Assembly (NCBI GenBank): GCA_947561585.1 | Contig: CANNZV010001614.1 | Coordinates: 61,266 to 125,265, forward strand | DNA from: Caprella mutica | Taxonomy: Eukaryota > Arthropoda > Malacostraca > Amphipoda > Caprellidae | Length of the DNA: 64,000 bases | Reading direction: 5' to 3' | In this document: piece by piece, positions 26,874-40,500 of the stretch | How the letters are laid out: every line of letters starts with the position of its first letter | How positions within the stretch are numbered: the first letter of the stretch is position 1 | Notes under the pieces: generated by a model | Databases searched by the model: none | The model's input: only the letters and a program-made list of their open reading frames with translations | What the model was told of the DNA's origin: nothing | Program-made: the position numbers and the translations under genes

Positions 26874-27117
26874 GTTCAAATCATCAAGGTTACTTTATTC
26901 GAACAAATAAAAAGGACGGAGCAGTAATGGATTTTCTGAAATATTCATAAATGTTACAAATTGTGCGAGGTGAAGATTAGTAATATCTGCTGCTGATACG
27001 TACTGCATTGCATTTAAATAACTTCATGAATATATACGAGCAAATGGAATTATTGTGTGAAATGATAGCGGAAAATAATTAATTTGCGTAACGTCAACCA
27101 AGATTCTTGAGTTAATA

Positions 27118-27552
27118 TTACCCCAATATTGTTAATGTTGTTAAAACATTGCCAACAGTTGGCATTGTTGGGGAACATTATGTTTAAATAAATAAATAAA
27201 TAAGTGTTACAATATAAACAATGTTGTAACAATATTGCTAATATTGTTAATATTATTAAAACATTGCTAATATTGTTACAACATTGCCAATATTGTTACA
27301 ACATTGCCAATATTGTTACAACATTGCTAATATTGTTATAACATTGACAATATTGTTACAACATTGCCAATATTGTTACAACATTGCTAATATTGTTACA
27401 ACATTGACAATTTCGTTACAACATTGCTAATATTGTTACAACATTGCTAATATTGTTAAAACATTGCCAATTTTGTTACAACATTGCTAATATTGTTACA
27501 ACATTGCTAATATTGTTACAACATTGCTAATATTGTTACAATATTAGGACAA
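27118..27552. repeat. 20-bp minisatellite array, second locus of the acaatattg family
   Basis: About 16 regular copies of acattgctaatattgttaca after a decayed start that includes the palindrome gccaacagttggc and an AAAT microsatellite (27186-27203). It ends with the hairpin ggacaatgttgtcc. The unit is the same as that of 13634-14270 with small changes. Confidence 0.93.
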
Positions 27553-28507
27553 TGTTGTCCCGAGAAATATTGTTAATTGGACATAGTTCATCATGAAGTA
27601 ATATTCTGACTTTGACATAGTCATACAAAATATCCATTAGGTACATTATGAACATTAAAGTGTATTCTACATTTCACATTAGCTTATTTTGGTGAACTGG
27701 TAGAAGTGAGTTATTTTGATAGACTATTTCAATTCAATTAATTGTTCGTACTCCACTACATGAATAAGGTAGTGTGACATTTATCACACGTTTCACGGTT
27801 CACATGTTAGAAATTGTTTTCCTTGTTCCAAAATGGCAGTTCAATTTGTACCCTTTGGTGAAATTAGTGGAATGTATTTAGATTTTAGTCCAGTGTTTGA
27901 TTGTTATGATCTATTCATGGTTGTGATAGAAATGTTATGATGGAGTCATAAAATTTGTAGTGTGGTGTCTTATGTTCCAAGCGTAATTATTTCCTCTTGG
28001 GAAGTAGAGATTCGAATAATGATTTGAAATGAAACAAATGGTCATATTTGACAAGTTTATTTGTAATAATATTTTTTATATATATTCTCCGTGTTTTAAA
28101 CTCTTGACTATCCTCAGATTTAGTAGTAATTACTCTTAATCAACGTTCTATCAAATGATTTTATATTTCGACTATTCCACATATTATCTAAATATATAAT
28201 TCACTTTTCATATTTTATATTCTCCAAGATTAATGACTCTTTAAACCTAGGTTCGACCTACCAGCAGTAAGTTTCAGAAGGTTGAAGGTTAATCACTACA
28301 GTTTTTGCTTTTATGAAAATTCATAATTTTTCAGTATTGTCTTTGACCACAGTGTTTTTGTATCCAAATGATGCGAGGTACTGTATTTGTGTATGTTCTA
28401 ATCTTGAAGAAAAATACTTGATTTCATATTTCCAACTACAACTTGTATACCTACCTATGAAAACTTGTACTATGTATTAAACTTGAGGGGTTCAGTACCT
28501 CCGATAA
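27553..28507. other. Unique sequence, nothing recognised
   Basis: AT-rich; no gene, RNA or repeat signature seen. Confidence 0.5.
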
Positions 28508-29592
28508 TGTTAAGAACCTTGCTGGTTAAGAACCTTGATGGTTAAGAACCTTGCTGGTTGAAAACCTTGCTGGTTAAGAACCTTGCTGGTTAAGAACCTT
28601 GCTGATTAAGAACCTTGTTGGTTAAGAACCTTGCTGGTTAAGAACCTTGCTAGTTAAGAACCTTGCTGGTTAAGAACCTTGCTAGTTAAGAACCTTGCTG
28701 GTTAAGAACCTTGCTGGTTAAGAACCTTGCTGGTTAAGAACCTTGCTGGTTGAAAACCTTGCTGGTTAAGAACCTTGCTGGTTAAGAACCTTGCTGATTA
28801 AGAACCTTGTTGGTTAAGAACCTTGTTGGTTAAGAACCTTGCTAGTTAAGAACCTTGCTGGTTTAGAACCTTGCTGGTTAAAAACCGTGCTGGTTAAAAA
28901 CCTTGCTGGTTAAGAACCTTGTTGGTTAAGAACCTTGCTGGTTAAGAACCTTGTTGGTTAAGAACCTTGCTGGTTAAGAACTTTGTTGGTTAAGAACCTT
29001 GCTGGTTAAAAACCTTGCTGGTTAAGAACCTTGCTGGTTAAGAACTTTGTTGGTTAAGAACCTTGCTGGTTAAAAACCTTGCTGGTTAAGAACCTTGCTG
29101 GTTAAGAACCTTGTTGGTTAAGAACCTTGCTGGTTAAGAACCTTGCTGGTTAAGAACCTTGCTGGTTAAGAACCTTGCTGGTTAAGAACCTTGCTGATTA
29201 AGAACCTAGCTGGTTAAGAACCTTGCTGGTTAAGAACCTGCTGGTTAAGAACCTTGCTGGTTAAGAACCTTGTTGGTTAAGAACCTTGCTGGTTAAGAAC
29301 CTTACTGGTTAAGATCCTTTCTGGTTAAAAACCTTGCTGGTTAAAAACCTTGCTGGTTAAGAACCTTGCTGGTTAAGAACCTTGCTGGTTAAGAACCTTG
29401 CTGGTTAAGAACCTTGCTGGTTAAGAACCTTGCTGGTTAAGAACCTTGCTGGTTAAGAACCTTGCTGGTTAAGAACCTTGCTGGTTAAGAACCTTGCTGG
29501 TTAAGAACCTTGCTGGTTAAGAACCTGCTGGTTAAGAACCTTGCTGGTTAAGAACCTTACTGGTTAAGAACCTTGCTGGTTAAGAACCTTAC
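28508..29592. repeat. 16-bp minisatellite array (aagaaccttgctggtt)
   Basis: About 67 copies. Variants include ttgttggtt, ttgctagtt, ttgctgatt and ggttgaaaacc. Two units near 29235 and 29525 are one base short (aacctgctgg). Blocks of variants recur in the same order (for example around 28560-28640 and 28750-28820), showing block duplication. Stops in all plus frames, so no long open frame. Confidence 0.96.
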
Positions 29593-29896
29593 TATATAAG
29601 TTTTCCTTACAAATATAATTTAGGAAAACAGCCAAACTTTCATGATATTGTAATCAGGTAATTTCCACTTTACGTACCCATGGTACAGTGTACAGTCAAA
29701 GAAAAGTGTGTCCGAGATGATATTTTCACGGTTTACTGATTTCACATTTTGAAAAAGATATTTTACTAATTGTAATGTTTGTAGATATTTCAAAATTAAC
29801 CATATGGTACACGACGAAAAATTTGAAAGATTTGAAAATAATAGGAAATAGGGAAACTGTGATTTGTGAAATTAACATCATGCAGTGACTTTCATC

Positions 29897-31062
29897 TTGT
29901 AGTACATCATCACAGTGACTCTTTTCTCTGATAGTACATCATCACAGTGACTCTTTTCTCTGATAGTACATCATCACAGTGACTCTTTCCTCTGATAGTA
30001 CACCATCACAGTGACTCTTTTCTCTGATAGTACATCATCACATTGACTCTTTTCTCTGGTAGTACACCATCACAGTGACTCTTTTCTCTGATAGTACATC
30101 ATCACAGTGACTCTTTTCTCTGATAGTACACCATCACAATGACTCTTTCCTCTGATAGTACACCATCACAGTGACTCTTTTCTCTGATAGTACATCATCA
30201 CAGTGACTCTTTTCTCTGATAGTACATCATCACAGTGACTCTTTTCTCTGGTAGTACATCATCACAGTGACTATTTTCTCTGATAGTACATCATCACAGT
30301 AACTCTTTTCACTGATAGTACATCATCACAGTGACTCTTTTCTCTGATAGTACATCATCACAGTGACTATTTTCTCTGATAGTACATCATCACAGTGACT
30401 CTTTTCTCTGATAGTACATCATCACAGTGACTCTTTTCTCTGATAGTACACCATCACAGTGACTCTTTTCTCTGATAGTACATAATCACAGTGACTCTTT
30501 TCTCTGATAGTACACCATCACAGTGACTCTTTTCTCTGATAGTACATAATCACAGTGACTCTTTTCTCTGATAGTACACCATCACAGTGACTCTTTTCTC
30601 TGATAGTACATCATCACAGTGACTCTTTTCTCAGATAGTACATTATCACACTGACTCTTTTCTCTGATAGTACATTATCACAGTGACTCTTTTCTCTGAT
30701 AGTACATCATCACAGTGACTCTTTTCTCTGATAGTACATCATCACAGTGACTCTTTTCTCTGATAGTACATCATCACAGTGACTCTTTTCTCTGATAGTA
30801 CATCATCACAGTGACTCTTTTCACTGATAGTACATCATCACAGTGACTCTTTTCTCTGATAGTACATCATCACATTGACTCTTTTCTCTGATAGTACATC
30901 ATCACAGTGACTCTATTCTCTGATAGTACATCATCACAGTGACTCTTTTCTCTGATAGTACATCATCACAGTGACTCTTTTCTCTGATAGTACATCATCA
31001 CAGTGACTCTTTTCTCTGATAGTACATCATCACAGTGACCCTTGTCTCTGACAGTACCTGAA
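29897..31062. repeat. 32-bp minisatellite array
   Basis: About 36 direct copies of the unit atagtacatcatcacagtga plus ctcttttctctg, with scattered point changes (caccatca, cataatca, cattatca, ctatttt). Copies abut with no unique spacers, so this is not a CRISPR array. Confidence 0.96.
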
Positions 31063-31533
31063 CTACATAATCTTATTCACATTATACTTATAAGGTACTT
31101 CCTATGTATGTATTGGAGCTGAGAAATAAAAGGCAGATGGAATTGTCTGCGGATTCTCATATTTATGGTGTCAGGGATTTATTCGTCTGAGCAGAGGGAA
31201 GAGCTGTGAGAGGAAATATTCCTTTGGAATATGAACAGCTGTCGCAAAAAGATTTGCTTGATTTCTTGTTATGCCCAGGGAGAAATTTATTGAGGGGCAG
31301 TGGAAAATTTTAATTTTGCCCTCTTTGAAATATTCTATGTCCCTAATTTAGTTTCCTCTCTATTTTTTTGGAAAATTCGAAAAAAAAAATTATTTTTTAG
31401 AAAAACTTACAGAAAAATTATAATTTCTCTTTGGAATAATCGCGAAAAATTAGAATATGATTATTTTTTTAAGTATCTATAGATTCATAGAGTGTATCAC
31501 GTTTAAATGTAATTAAATAATCGCATGGTCTTT
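31063..31533. other. Unique sequence, nothing recognised
   Basis: Short flank between the 32-bp array and the TIR element. The 60-codon frame at 31300-31482 has no family signature. Confidence 0.45.
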
Positions 31534-32523
31534 GGGTACGGTTACTATGGATGCGTATTCAAGCGATTTTTTGCACTGACGACTTCTGATGAAATCGGAT
31601 GAAAATCAAATTCATGCTTTCCAATGGGAGTGGTTACAGTGGCAGCGATTTGGTCGTCAGAATACGTACGAAGTCGTCAGACTAACTTCGGCGTTCAAAT
31701 GAGTTGCGACAGCTTTCGGTATTTTTGTGTATATTTCTCTTTGTTTTGATTGCTATTACTGTTTACCCATGCATTTTGGAAATATATTATTTGATACTAG
31801 GTATCAGAAATAATACTGATATTATTTAATTATATAAAATAAATTTAATCATAATATTACTCATTACAAGCAAAATTTAAAGACTTGTTTGAACCTTTAA
31901 TTAAAGTTATTAATTGTAGATAAAAAACTCCATTAGCTACCTACTTGCTTGTTTTATTTTGCCTGAATAGATTTCTGTTGTTTTGAATTTACTTTTATTT
32001 CATTAGAATTAATTTTGAGGATGACTTTGAATAGCTAGCTATAGAACAGAATTCTTCATTTTCTTTATTAATACTTCTATATTACACTCTCAAATGTGCA
32101 ACCTTGATGTTTTTTATTGAAAGTAGTTATAATACTTTGCTTGCTGATCATATATAAAGTCTTGAATTGGTTGTTACTTTGTACAATTTTTATTTTTAAT
32201 AAAATGGAATATCTTTCAACAAATATATTACATAAAAAATATTCTCATCATTTCTCTATTTAGGTATTTCAAAATTGTGTGTAGTGAAATTGAGAATAAT
32301 AATCAAATTAGCGTTGCGTCTATTATTTCAGAGGCACACATGCATTAATTCCTCCCAAACATTATATCAAATAAACATAGTTTAGACCCCAATATTAATG
32401 GGGCAGAAACACACTGACGATCAGAAATCGAGTACAGTGTAACCACCTCGCACTGACGATCAGTTCTGACGATATTGTCAGTGCGAAAAATCGCTCGAAT
32501 ACGCATGCATAGTAACCGTACCC
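31534..32523. mobile_element. Non-autonomous TIR DNA transposon, about 1 kb
   Basis: The left end begins gggtacggttactatggatg and the right end, reverse complemented, begins gggtacggttactatgcatg. The match continues through gcgtattc, agcgattttt and gcactgac for about 47 bp with few mismatches. Looser inverted similarity (gtggttaca...cgattt...gtcag) reaches about 150 bp into each side. No transposase and no clear target duplication (flanks ...tggtcttt and tagattga), so the superfamily is left open. Confidence 0.8.
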
Positions 32524-32916
32524 TAGATTGATAAATACATTCTGCATACTTAGATATTAAGTTCATTTTAAAGGTCCAAAATTGAAAGAATAAATAATTA
32601 TCTCGTATTGAGGATACATTTAATTTATATTATATTCATAAATTCAGGCTAACTGTATGACTTAATGTTTTAGGTATAACTAATTACTTTTGTATCTTTA
32701 TTTAGCTAAGTTCTTTGTAAGATTTCATAAATAAACCTATTATTGTTATAATTATAAATAATATTTGTAAAAGTTCTTCCAATAATATATAAATAATAAA
32801 TGAAGATCGGATTTATCCAGAAACAAATAAATTTTTCAAAATAAATAATTCAGTACAGAAGTACCTATGAGAATTGATTTTAGTCTCAATAAAAGGTATA
32901 TTTAACTTTGCAAACT
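32524..32916. other. Unique AT-rich sequence, nothing recognised
   Basis: No gene or repeat signature seen. Confidence 0.45.
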
Positions 32917-33142
32917 GCAGAAGGTTATATTTAAGTCGGAATTTATTAATTTATTTGTAATCTTGTCATTCACATAATCCAAAAATATTGAACAAAATTA
33001 CATGACATTTGATTGGACGATTGGTCAATGTCCATGAACCATTTGTTTCAAAGGTCAAGGTTAAGGTCACCAAAAGGTCAAAATGGAAAAAAAATGTAGT
33101 GACGGCGAAGTTATGCGCTCTACGACTGCGCGTTCTATAGTC
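32917..33142 (+). mobile_element. TCAAGGTCA-family Helitron-like element, copy C (diverged short form)
   Basis: Starts near gcagaaggttatattt and ends gcgaagttatgcgctctacg then ttcta. One internal module with gattggacgattggtcaatg and aaaggtcaaggttaaggtca; the exact TCAAGGTCA word is mutated in this copy. Confidence 0.7.
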
Positions 33143-33892
33143 GATCATTTAAGAGCCTTCATATAATAACAAATATAAATAAAGCATCAAGTCATCACAA
33201 GTTATCGAGTCCTTTAAGATGATATTTATATAAATTTTAGTTAAGAAATTCAGTTGCTTCGATGGCGTGAGGGAGCAACTGGAAATAAATGTCACCTCAA
33301 GCAAAACTATGCAACTGAAATGCTACAACGAGTGTTTTATATTACAATTTTTATTGATAATATGCCTATTTAATCGAATAACAGATGACACGATACCATG
33401 CAGCTCTTAACAAGAGATAAGTATAGTATTAGAATATTATGAACCGTATAATATTCTTTTATTTAAATATTTAAATATTTTGGGTGAATATTATTCGACT
33501 AGTTATAAAATTCATTGATTATTTTATAATAAATTGAATAGTATTATAACATCAAGAGAGAAATTTATGTTCAGCCACCGAAGTTTAAACACAAATAAAT
33601 CTTCGGCCATGATTAGTAATATTTGAACAAAGGAAAGGACATGACAAATTCTGTAATTGCTTTACTTACATGCAGTAAATCGAACTAATTCATTAAATAA
33701 ACATAAATCAATTAAGGGTAAGAACAGACTTCATTAATAAGTAACAACAGTACTTGGACACTAGATTCTAAGCTGACATATGAGTTGCACATTCATTATG
33801 TAGTGGCTACAGAGTCACTTATAGAAAGCTAGTCGTTATAAGGTTGACAGACAGTGTGCACTGTGCCTGACACCCCGATAACTAAAAATTGT
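33143..33892. other. Unique AT-rich sequence, nothing recognised
   Basis: No gene or repeat signature seen. Confidence 0.45.
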
Positions 33893-34288
33893 TATAATGC
33901 CTTTATCTTGCCTGTAATGAAATACTGTTTGCCGGTGGGGGTCTGATGCTTCATCTCACCTGATGCTTCTTGATAGAGTGACTGCATGATTTGGCGTATC
34001 TCCTGTGCAAAGTGAGAACTTTGCTTCTTTGGATCATAGACGAGCCGTTTCGACCCTCTATATGATGTAAACGGTATTCAATAAGCTGACTCATCGTATC
34101 TGAAGTGAACTACCCCTTTGAAGGTTGATCATCGTCATGTTGCTGCTAATGGACATATTACTTGGCAGATTGGAAGATGGTTCATTCCTAAGTATGTCAA
34201 GATGTGGAAAGGACTCCTGAAATCTGAGTTTTCTGGTTTCTCAGTCGATACTTTTAAGAAGTCTGTTAATGCGCATCTACTAAGTTAA
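33893..34288 (+). pseudogene. LINE reverse transcriptase C-terminal fragment
   Basis: With frameshifts, translation gives LYNAFILPVMKYCLPV, then SDASSHLMLLDRVTA, then SLDHRRAVSTLYDVNGI, then WFIPKYVKMWKGLLKSEFSG and FKKSVNAHLLS before TAA. This order matches the end of Jockey-type LINE reverse transcriptases: L-x-x-A-x-x-x-P-x-x-E-Y-C-x-P-V-W-G, S-D-A-S-H-L-x-L-L-D-R-V, R-R-D-V, then F-x-P-R-T-x-x-x-W-N-x-L-P and F-K-x-x-V-N-R-H-L. It is truncated at the 5' side and broken. A taataataatacta tract about 120 bp downstream may be the tail. It is a different lineage from the LINE at 22520-23870. Confidence 0.8.
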
Positions 34289-37200
34289 GCTTTAATTTGT
34301 TTAACCTTTTCATTTTTTCTTTTTATCCTTGTGCTGCGTATGCTAGTGGGGCTGCTTTTCCGGTAACTGCATGTCTTTCCGTTTGTTGATCAAGTACTGT
34401 TCTTAATAATAATACTAATACATGTCACTGTCGATAAGACACATGACAGTGTGTCAGATGGGTCATGTGGTATACATGTAATGATGTTATTTGTGCACAG
34501 TGCAGGATAATTGTATTTGACATATCTATCTCCACCTACTGAAAATACAGTCTGTCACACGTGTAATTTTCTCCTATTTAGAGATCGACAAGAAGGAGGA
34601 AAACATTTTCAGCATTTGCTTCTTTGTATGAAGAATTTTTTACTTCAGGCAAATGTGCATTATTTTGTATATAAGGGACCTTCGCAGTATTCGTTAAGTG
34701 GGCATTATAACATAGGTAATGAAGCAGTTCGAATTTAAAAAAATGTTTATTTACCTGTCATGACGTATACCAATACCCACTTTCCGAGGACTGTGATGTC
34801 CCCCTATATTTATAAATGATTTTTGTACGCAGTGTTTCTCTTTGTTTGAACTTTCCGCTATTTAGGAAGGAATAAAAACGTGATTGATAGACATAAATTG
34901 GGAAAAATGTTGACTGTGTTACAGTTGCCATAAAAACTCCTAGATTAATTTCCTGACAGAAAGTTATCGGAAATGCGTTACTCCTGGAAGCCTTTTATTT
35001 CTCATAAACTGAATATTCCTGATGATGAATATCGACTATTTTCTGATGCCCTGATAAAGTGAGCCTTTTCTCCAACTGTATTCCTTTCTGATTGCTGTAA
35101 TGTAGTGATTTTGTTTTAATTTTTGTCATACTGTAAATGCAATATATTAAATGTATGTTCTTTGAATGAAAATTCTGAGGATAAAATATAGATGGCATAA
35201 TTAAATGTTCAATTATAAAGTAGGAGACCCCAACATAACTTTTGATCAGGTACTTCGGGGTCCACTACGAGGTGATCCAAAATGACATGAAGAGAAGAAG
35301 GCCTCGTTGAAGATGGAACAGTGAAAGTAAGCTCCCAGAACTAGGTACAGTTCTGAATACACATTGAAATGTTTATTAATTCCATAGTAACTTGTGGACC
35401 TTAACATAAATAAGAAACTTAATATAGGAGAGCTAAAAGGTATACCAAATCCCCTATCCAGGCTACAGTTATGTTGGAGCCATCAAAGATTATACGTGAC
35501 TCCTTCTTAATCTTCGTTTCCCCACTATAACTTGTTCTCTGTTCACATTCCTACCATAACTTTCTCTCTGTAGCTTATTAATTGCACAGTGAGCAACACA
35601 GGAGCCAAGAGTAAACCCATCGACATGTGAAGACAAATGAGCTGTTTTGATTTAGAGTCTGAAGAATAGCAGATAGCGAGAAGATTTATTGACGTGAGTG
35701 ATACAAATGTTGAAATCGTCAGTAAATATTATTGCCATTACGCGCCCTATTGTAGAGACAGTTGAACATGCCTTCACTTTGATAATAAACACAAGATGAT
35801 ATATATGCTCTTTGACTATGAAGGGTCTTTCTTGTATATGAATAGTCAATATTAATTGTATCTGAAAGTAAATACAACTAAATACAGGGTTTACTGTGTG
35901 AGGACCGTTTATCACATACTTGAATAATTTTGTGGCATAGTGATTTATTTATTTATAATAAATTTTTAATTTAGTTTAACTTTATTTATACATTAATCTA
36001 CGAACAGTTATGATGAAGAGAAAATATAAGTTTCGTTCGATCTCATGAATGTTTACTGATGATATAAACACCGTTTGACATCTGTATAGATATGTAGAAG
36101 GAGAGAACAAAGCTATACATATATATTATATATTTATATTCTATATATAACACTTATTTGGTGGGGAGTTACTAATTGATATAAAATAAACATATTTCGG
36201 AAACTGTACATAGAATAAGAAGGAATACAATCATGAATATGAATGTAGTTTAATTGATGTTTTAAAGAACATTAAAAAGTTGTAGACGGTTTTGTATCAG
36301 GTAGTCTAATAATGTATTTAGGTAATAAGGGATCGTTTATTCAAAAGCTTTCAAGAGTCCCTACTTGAAAACAGCTCAGTATTTCCTGACAAACAACTCA
36401 ATCATTTCAACCACGAAAGTACAGAGATTCTCTTTGATACCTAATTTTGGAAACAGTTCCTAGTCGAAATTATGCAACGATAGAGTTGGAGTCTCAGTAA
36501 TTACTGGACAAAATTAGATTCTCCGCTTATTGAAGTCTTGGATAATTTGAGTCCCAGAATAATTTGAATATGAATAGAGAAATGAAAAAATTACAGTTGG
36601 GAGTGAGATTTACTCTACTACATGGCCTATTAATTTGATATATGTAAACCATACATTTTATTATACAATAAACAAGTTTTTTATATTTAAATAGTTTTTC
36701 ATAGTTATATGTTCTTCATAATTTTAGTACATATTAATACAATAATTTTGTTATTATAAAATTTATGAAATCAGATTTTCATAAATGTTGTTCATAAACC
36801 ATTAATTGTTATTTGAAAAATATTTAAAATACAGAAATAATTTTCATTATAATGTTGAATCACTGTTTGTTATATGGTTCTCAATTATTTAACTTAAGGT
36901 TATCTATTACACATATAGTTCCAATAGCCTAAACAGTAATACAATTTCCTTCTTTTAACTCTGTATACCCTTAAGTTGTACTAAGAGTAATACAATCAAA
37001 CTTAAATGTATAAAATAAAGTAGCTTTTATGCAGAAAATTCATATGAGAAACACACTTTAAATACCAGAAAACATATCTTCTAATCTTTATATTAGAGGT
37101 AGCAGCTAAAAACTGAACACCATTGTTTTCATTTGTCGGTTCTGTTGACTGGATTCATTTAAATGGTATGGAATGATAACAAATTCATCAGCAAAGAAAA

Positions 37201-37461
37201 CACATCTATTTGAATAGATGAAATGAACAGTACAAGTTGAAAATATCAGGTTATTGATATTATTTTAGTATATGGCCTATCTAATTTATTTGTAATGGTA
37301 TTCTATTTTAATATTATGAAACAATTCGACTGATTGAATCGCACTTATTATTTTAATTGAATTGTTTTCAAGACTAAACATTGGACATATAATTAATTTA
37401 ATGTACGATTTTGAATAAAAATCTGGTCAATAAGATCGTCTTCAGCTAAGAAAAAAATCAT
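34289..37461. other. Three kilobases of unique AT-rich sequence, no gene recognised
   Basis: Open frames at 34511-34738, 34995-35198 and 35652-35915 have no family signature. The word cccactttccgaggactgtg near 34780 resembles the repeated block at 53042-53231 and the pair at 59211-59318. Confidence 0.5.
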
Positions 37462-37750
37462 GCATTTCTCCTATAATAAATGACGCAATTCTCCTATAAT
37501 AAATGACGCAATTCTCCTATAATATATTCTCCTATGATTTATCACACATTTCTCTTATAATAAATGACTCAATTCTCCTATAATATATCACACATTTCTC
37601 CTATAATAAATGACTCAATTCTCCTATAATATATCACACATTTCTCCTATAATAAATGACTCAATTCTCCTTTAATATATCACACATTTCTCCTATAATA
37701 AATGAAGCAATTCTCCTATGATATATTACGCATTTCTCCTATAATATATT
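37462..37750. repeat. 23-bp minisatellite organised as 46-bp dimers
   Basis: Base unit attctcctataataaatgac. From about 37540 two forms alternate, one ending aaatgactca and one ending tatatcacac, so the repeating block is the 46-bp pair. About 12 base units. Confidence 0.9.
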
Positions 37751-40254
37751 TCCAATCATCCATTTTATTCAGACAAACATACCCTGACAGTTCCTATATG
37801 ACTTCTGCATACTTTTCATTCCAAAGGTAAATAGATTCAGGAGGAATATTGGAATAACTGCCAATCCACAGAGATTCCAGAAGCATCAAACATATACTCC
37901 ATTCACTTATTTCTTATAATCCTAAGCGAAATATAATTCACTTGCAAGTCGTTAATTTTGAGAAGCAATTCAGTTGGTGATAACCGAAAATTTTCCATCT
38001 GGCGGGACAGTTGCAATTTCCAACACTCGCCTCGCATAAACATTTTGCGACCAGTTTCCGCTCTGGGGATGAATATTCATGTCTCAGATTTGGTTAGCTT
38101 TGAATGGTGTGAACGTTTGCGGTGGTGGAGATATTTAGCAGATGCTATATGATGGCAATCCGTATTCAGCTGAAGATGATAACTACGTTCTACGTGAATA
38201 ATTTACACCCAGAGGAAAAGTATACTAAATGTACTATACACTATTGCAGCATTTTTTATGTTTATTACTTTGAGTAATCATTAACAAAAGTATGTAATTC
38301 ATATATTATATTTAATAACCTGTCATACATCCGTATGAAACTATTTACCAAAAACATACAGCTATTGAATTGCACGAATAATTTTTCGAGTATTCAGATT
38401 TTGTTTGGAATTCTTTTTTGCTGCAAAGAGGCATTACTTTCCAAGTCGAACTGAAGTTACAAATATGTTCTCCAAAGTCAAGAACTGTATACCAGCGCAA
38501 AGGTGGAATTCAATCGAAGTGATCACAAAATTCAAACTGACAAACTTTACATCTGAATGCTTGCAAGAAAATAGGAAAACTATCAGCAGATCTTTGCAGG
38601 TTTAGACCTCTATTTTTTAGTACGGTTTTATTTCAAACATATAAGCAAGGTCAAAATTTTAGGACATTCATATAAATATACATATGTTTATATATAAATA
38701 TAGCAAATCGTGATGTACAAAACCAGACATCATTATTCCAATATCCTATTACAATCGGTTATTGGCACATCCATCGATACATGAACGATATTTTATAGTA
38801 CCTTATATTATAGTTATAGTTCATTTATAGCGTTATTTTATAGTATAATTCACAATCGAATGAATGAGATGGTGAGATTTTCTTAGTATTCAATAATAAT
38901 TTTATTTAGTTTAGGGTTGAGTGTCAAAAGGAAAATAAAGACAAGGTACCTTGAAGAAGAAGCCGAAAAAGAAAATGAACATTCAATATCTATTTAAATA
39001 TAGCTACGTAAGATTTTTCAAAATGTTAATAATAATGTTAAAAAAATAACAGCACTAAAAAACCGTTCGATATGCAATTTTCAAAATATTTCAAATACTA
39101 CTATAAATAGGTGGCCAATGAAACTAGTATCATATTTATCATCAGTAGTGTATAATTATGCATATTAGGTATTTGTATCATTTTGGTTATTGATATAAAG
39201 AGCTTAAAGAGGTTACTACAAAAAATACATGAAATTGTACTCAAATTTTATAAAATTCCCCCGAATCTGTAATCAACAAGACTTTATTTTTCATTTATTT
39301 CCTATCATGTTTACCCTAAGAAAGAAACAAGTTTATTATGAGCTGGAGAAGATTTTCCCAGGGTAAATGCCTCATTATCCTTACGTTAAGGTCATTCTTA
39401 TCTAATTTGGATCTTTATTAAACTTCCTTGCAATTTAGTTTAGTGCAAATTGTTTCCCCTCATCGTTATTTTGTTTCTCTTTGGAAGACTTAATTGTTGT
39501 TGGACTCCTTTTTTCTTTTTTTCTTACGGAATGTATTTGAGAAATATTTTGCAACAAAATTATTTTATTTTATTCATCTATTTGAATTCAATTTTATTGA
39601 AATAAGATTTTATTTAAAATTTTGAATAAAAATTTTCTAATTCTTTTAAGGAATGATTTTTCATATATTCTTTTAATACTTAAATTGGTTTTGTTTATCT
39701 TATTTTTAATTTCATTTAAATTAATTCTCATTTATACTATTATACATCATTTTCTGTTAATTTTTTCATTTTGCTATCCATTCTAGATAAATATTTCGAT
39801 TAAAATTTTGTTTCCAAACCATCTCTATACACACGTGGTAACTTAGGTAAGTATAATAGTTTTAACTAGATCGTATATTTTTAGATAAGTATGATATTTT
39901 TAGTTAGATTTGTATTTTTAGATTCTACAAGTCACGTTAGACTTTTAAAGAATCAAACTGTTTGTATTTTAAAATTGTACTACTTTCATTTTGCATTTTT
40001 ATGTGAACAGAATTTCAATAAATAATAAACAAACAAAAAAATGGCCCAAGACTGAGATAGAAAAATATGAGAGTTTTTATTTTCATAAATTAGTGGATAA
40101 TAAATTCTTATTTCTCATATTATATTAAATTTCTGCAGTTGTGTGAAGGATAAAGGAGATGTTTATACCCTAGTCATCTAATTCTGATTAAACATGAGAA
40201 TCTACATTTTCAAAGAAGGAAATATCCGAAAAAAATAGGAAATTATATTTTTTG
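37751..40254. other. Unique AT-rich sequence, nothing recognised
   Basis: Open frames at 37958-38152 and 38405-38605 have no family signature. A run ending in aataaataataaac at 40018-40040 could be an old retrotransposon tail, but no coding remnant supports it. Confidence 0.45.
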
Positions 40255-40500
40255 TTTACAATAACTTTTCTACTATAATATTTTATATTTTATTCTGAAA
40301 AATTATTTATTTTAAAATAACAAATCTTTTACTTTATTTCTAAAAAATTATTTTTTTCTAAAATAAAAAAAACATACCTTATTCAAAAATAAAATACATT
40401 ATTCTAAAAAATTTACTTATTCTGAAATAAAAAAATGTATACCTTATTCTGAATTTTTTTTTCTAAATTAATGTTTCTATACCTTTTTCTAAAACTAAAT
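40255..40500. repeat. Diverged AT-rich tandem repeat
   Basis: Four or so degraded units of about 55-60 bp built on tattctaaaaaattattt and aaataaaaaaacatacctta. Clear by eye but too decayed for a firm unit length. Confidence 0.6.

Noticed and set aside
26868..26884. ggttcaaatc, similar to a tRNA B box / T arm
   Set aside because: No matching A box, anticodon arm or acceptor stem upstream, which is the 21-bp array.
25762..26950. Three overlapping frames of 361-382 codons in the 21-bp array
   Set aside because: Two plus frames and one minus frame are open together because 21 is a multiple of 3; variation is A/G at one site without regard to coding.
29897..31062. CRISPR-like appearance of a regular 32-bp repeat
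   Set aside because: Units abut directly with no unique spacers, no cas genes, eukaryotic context.
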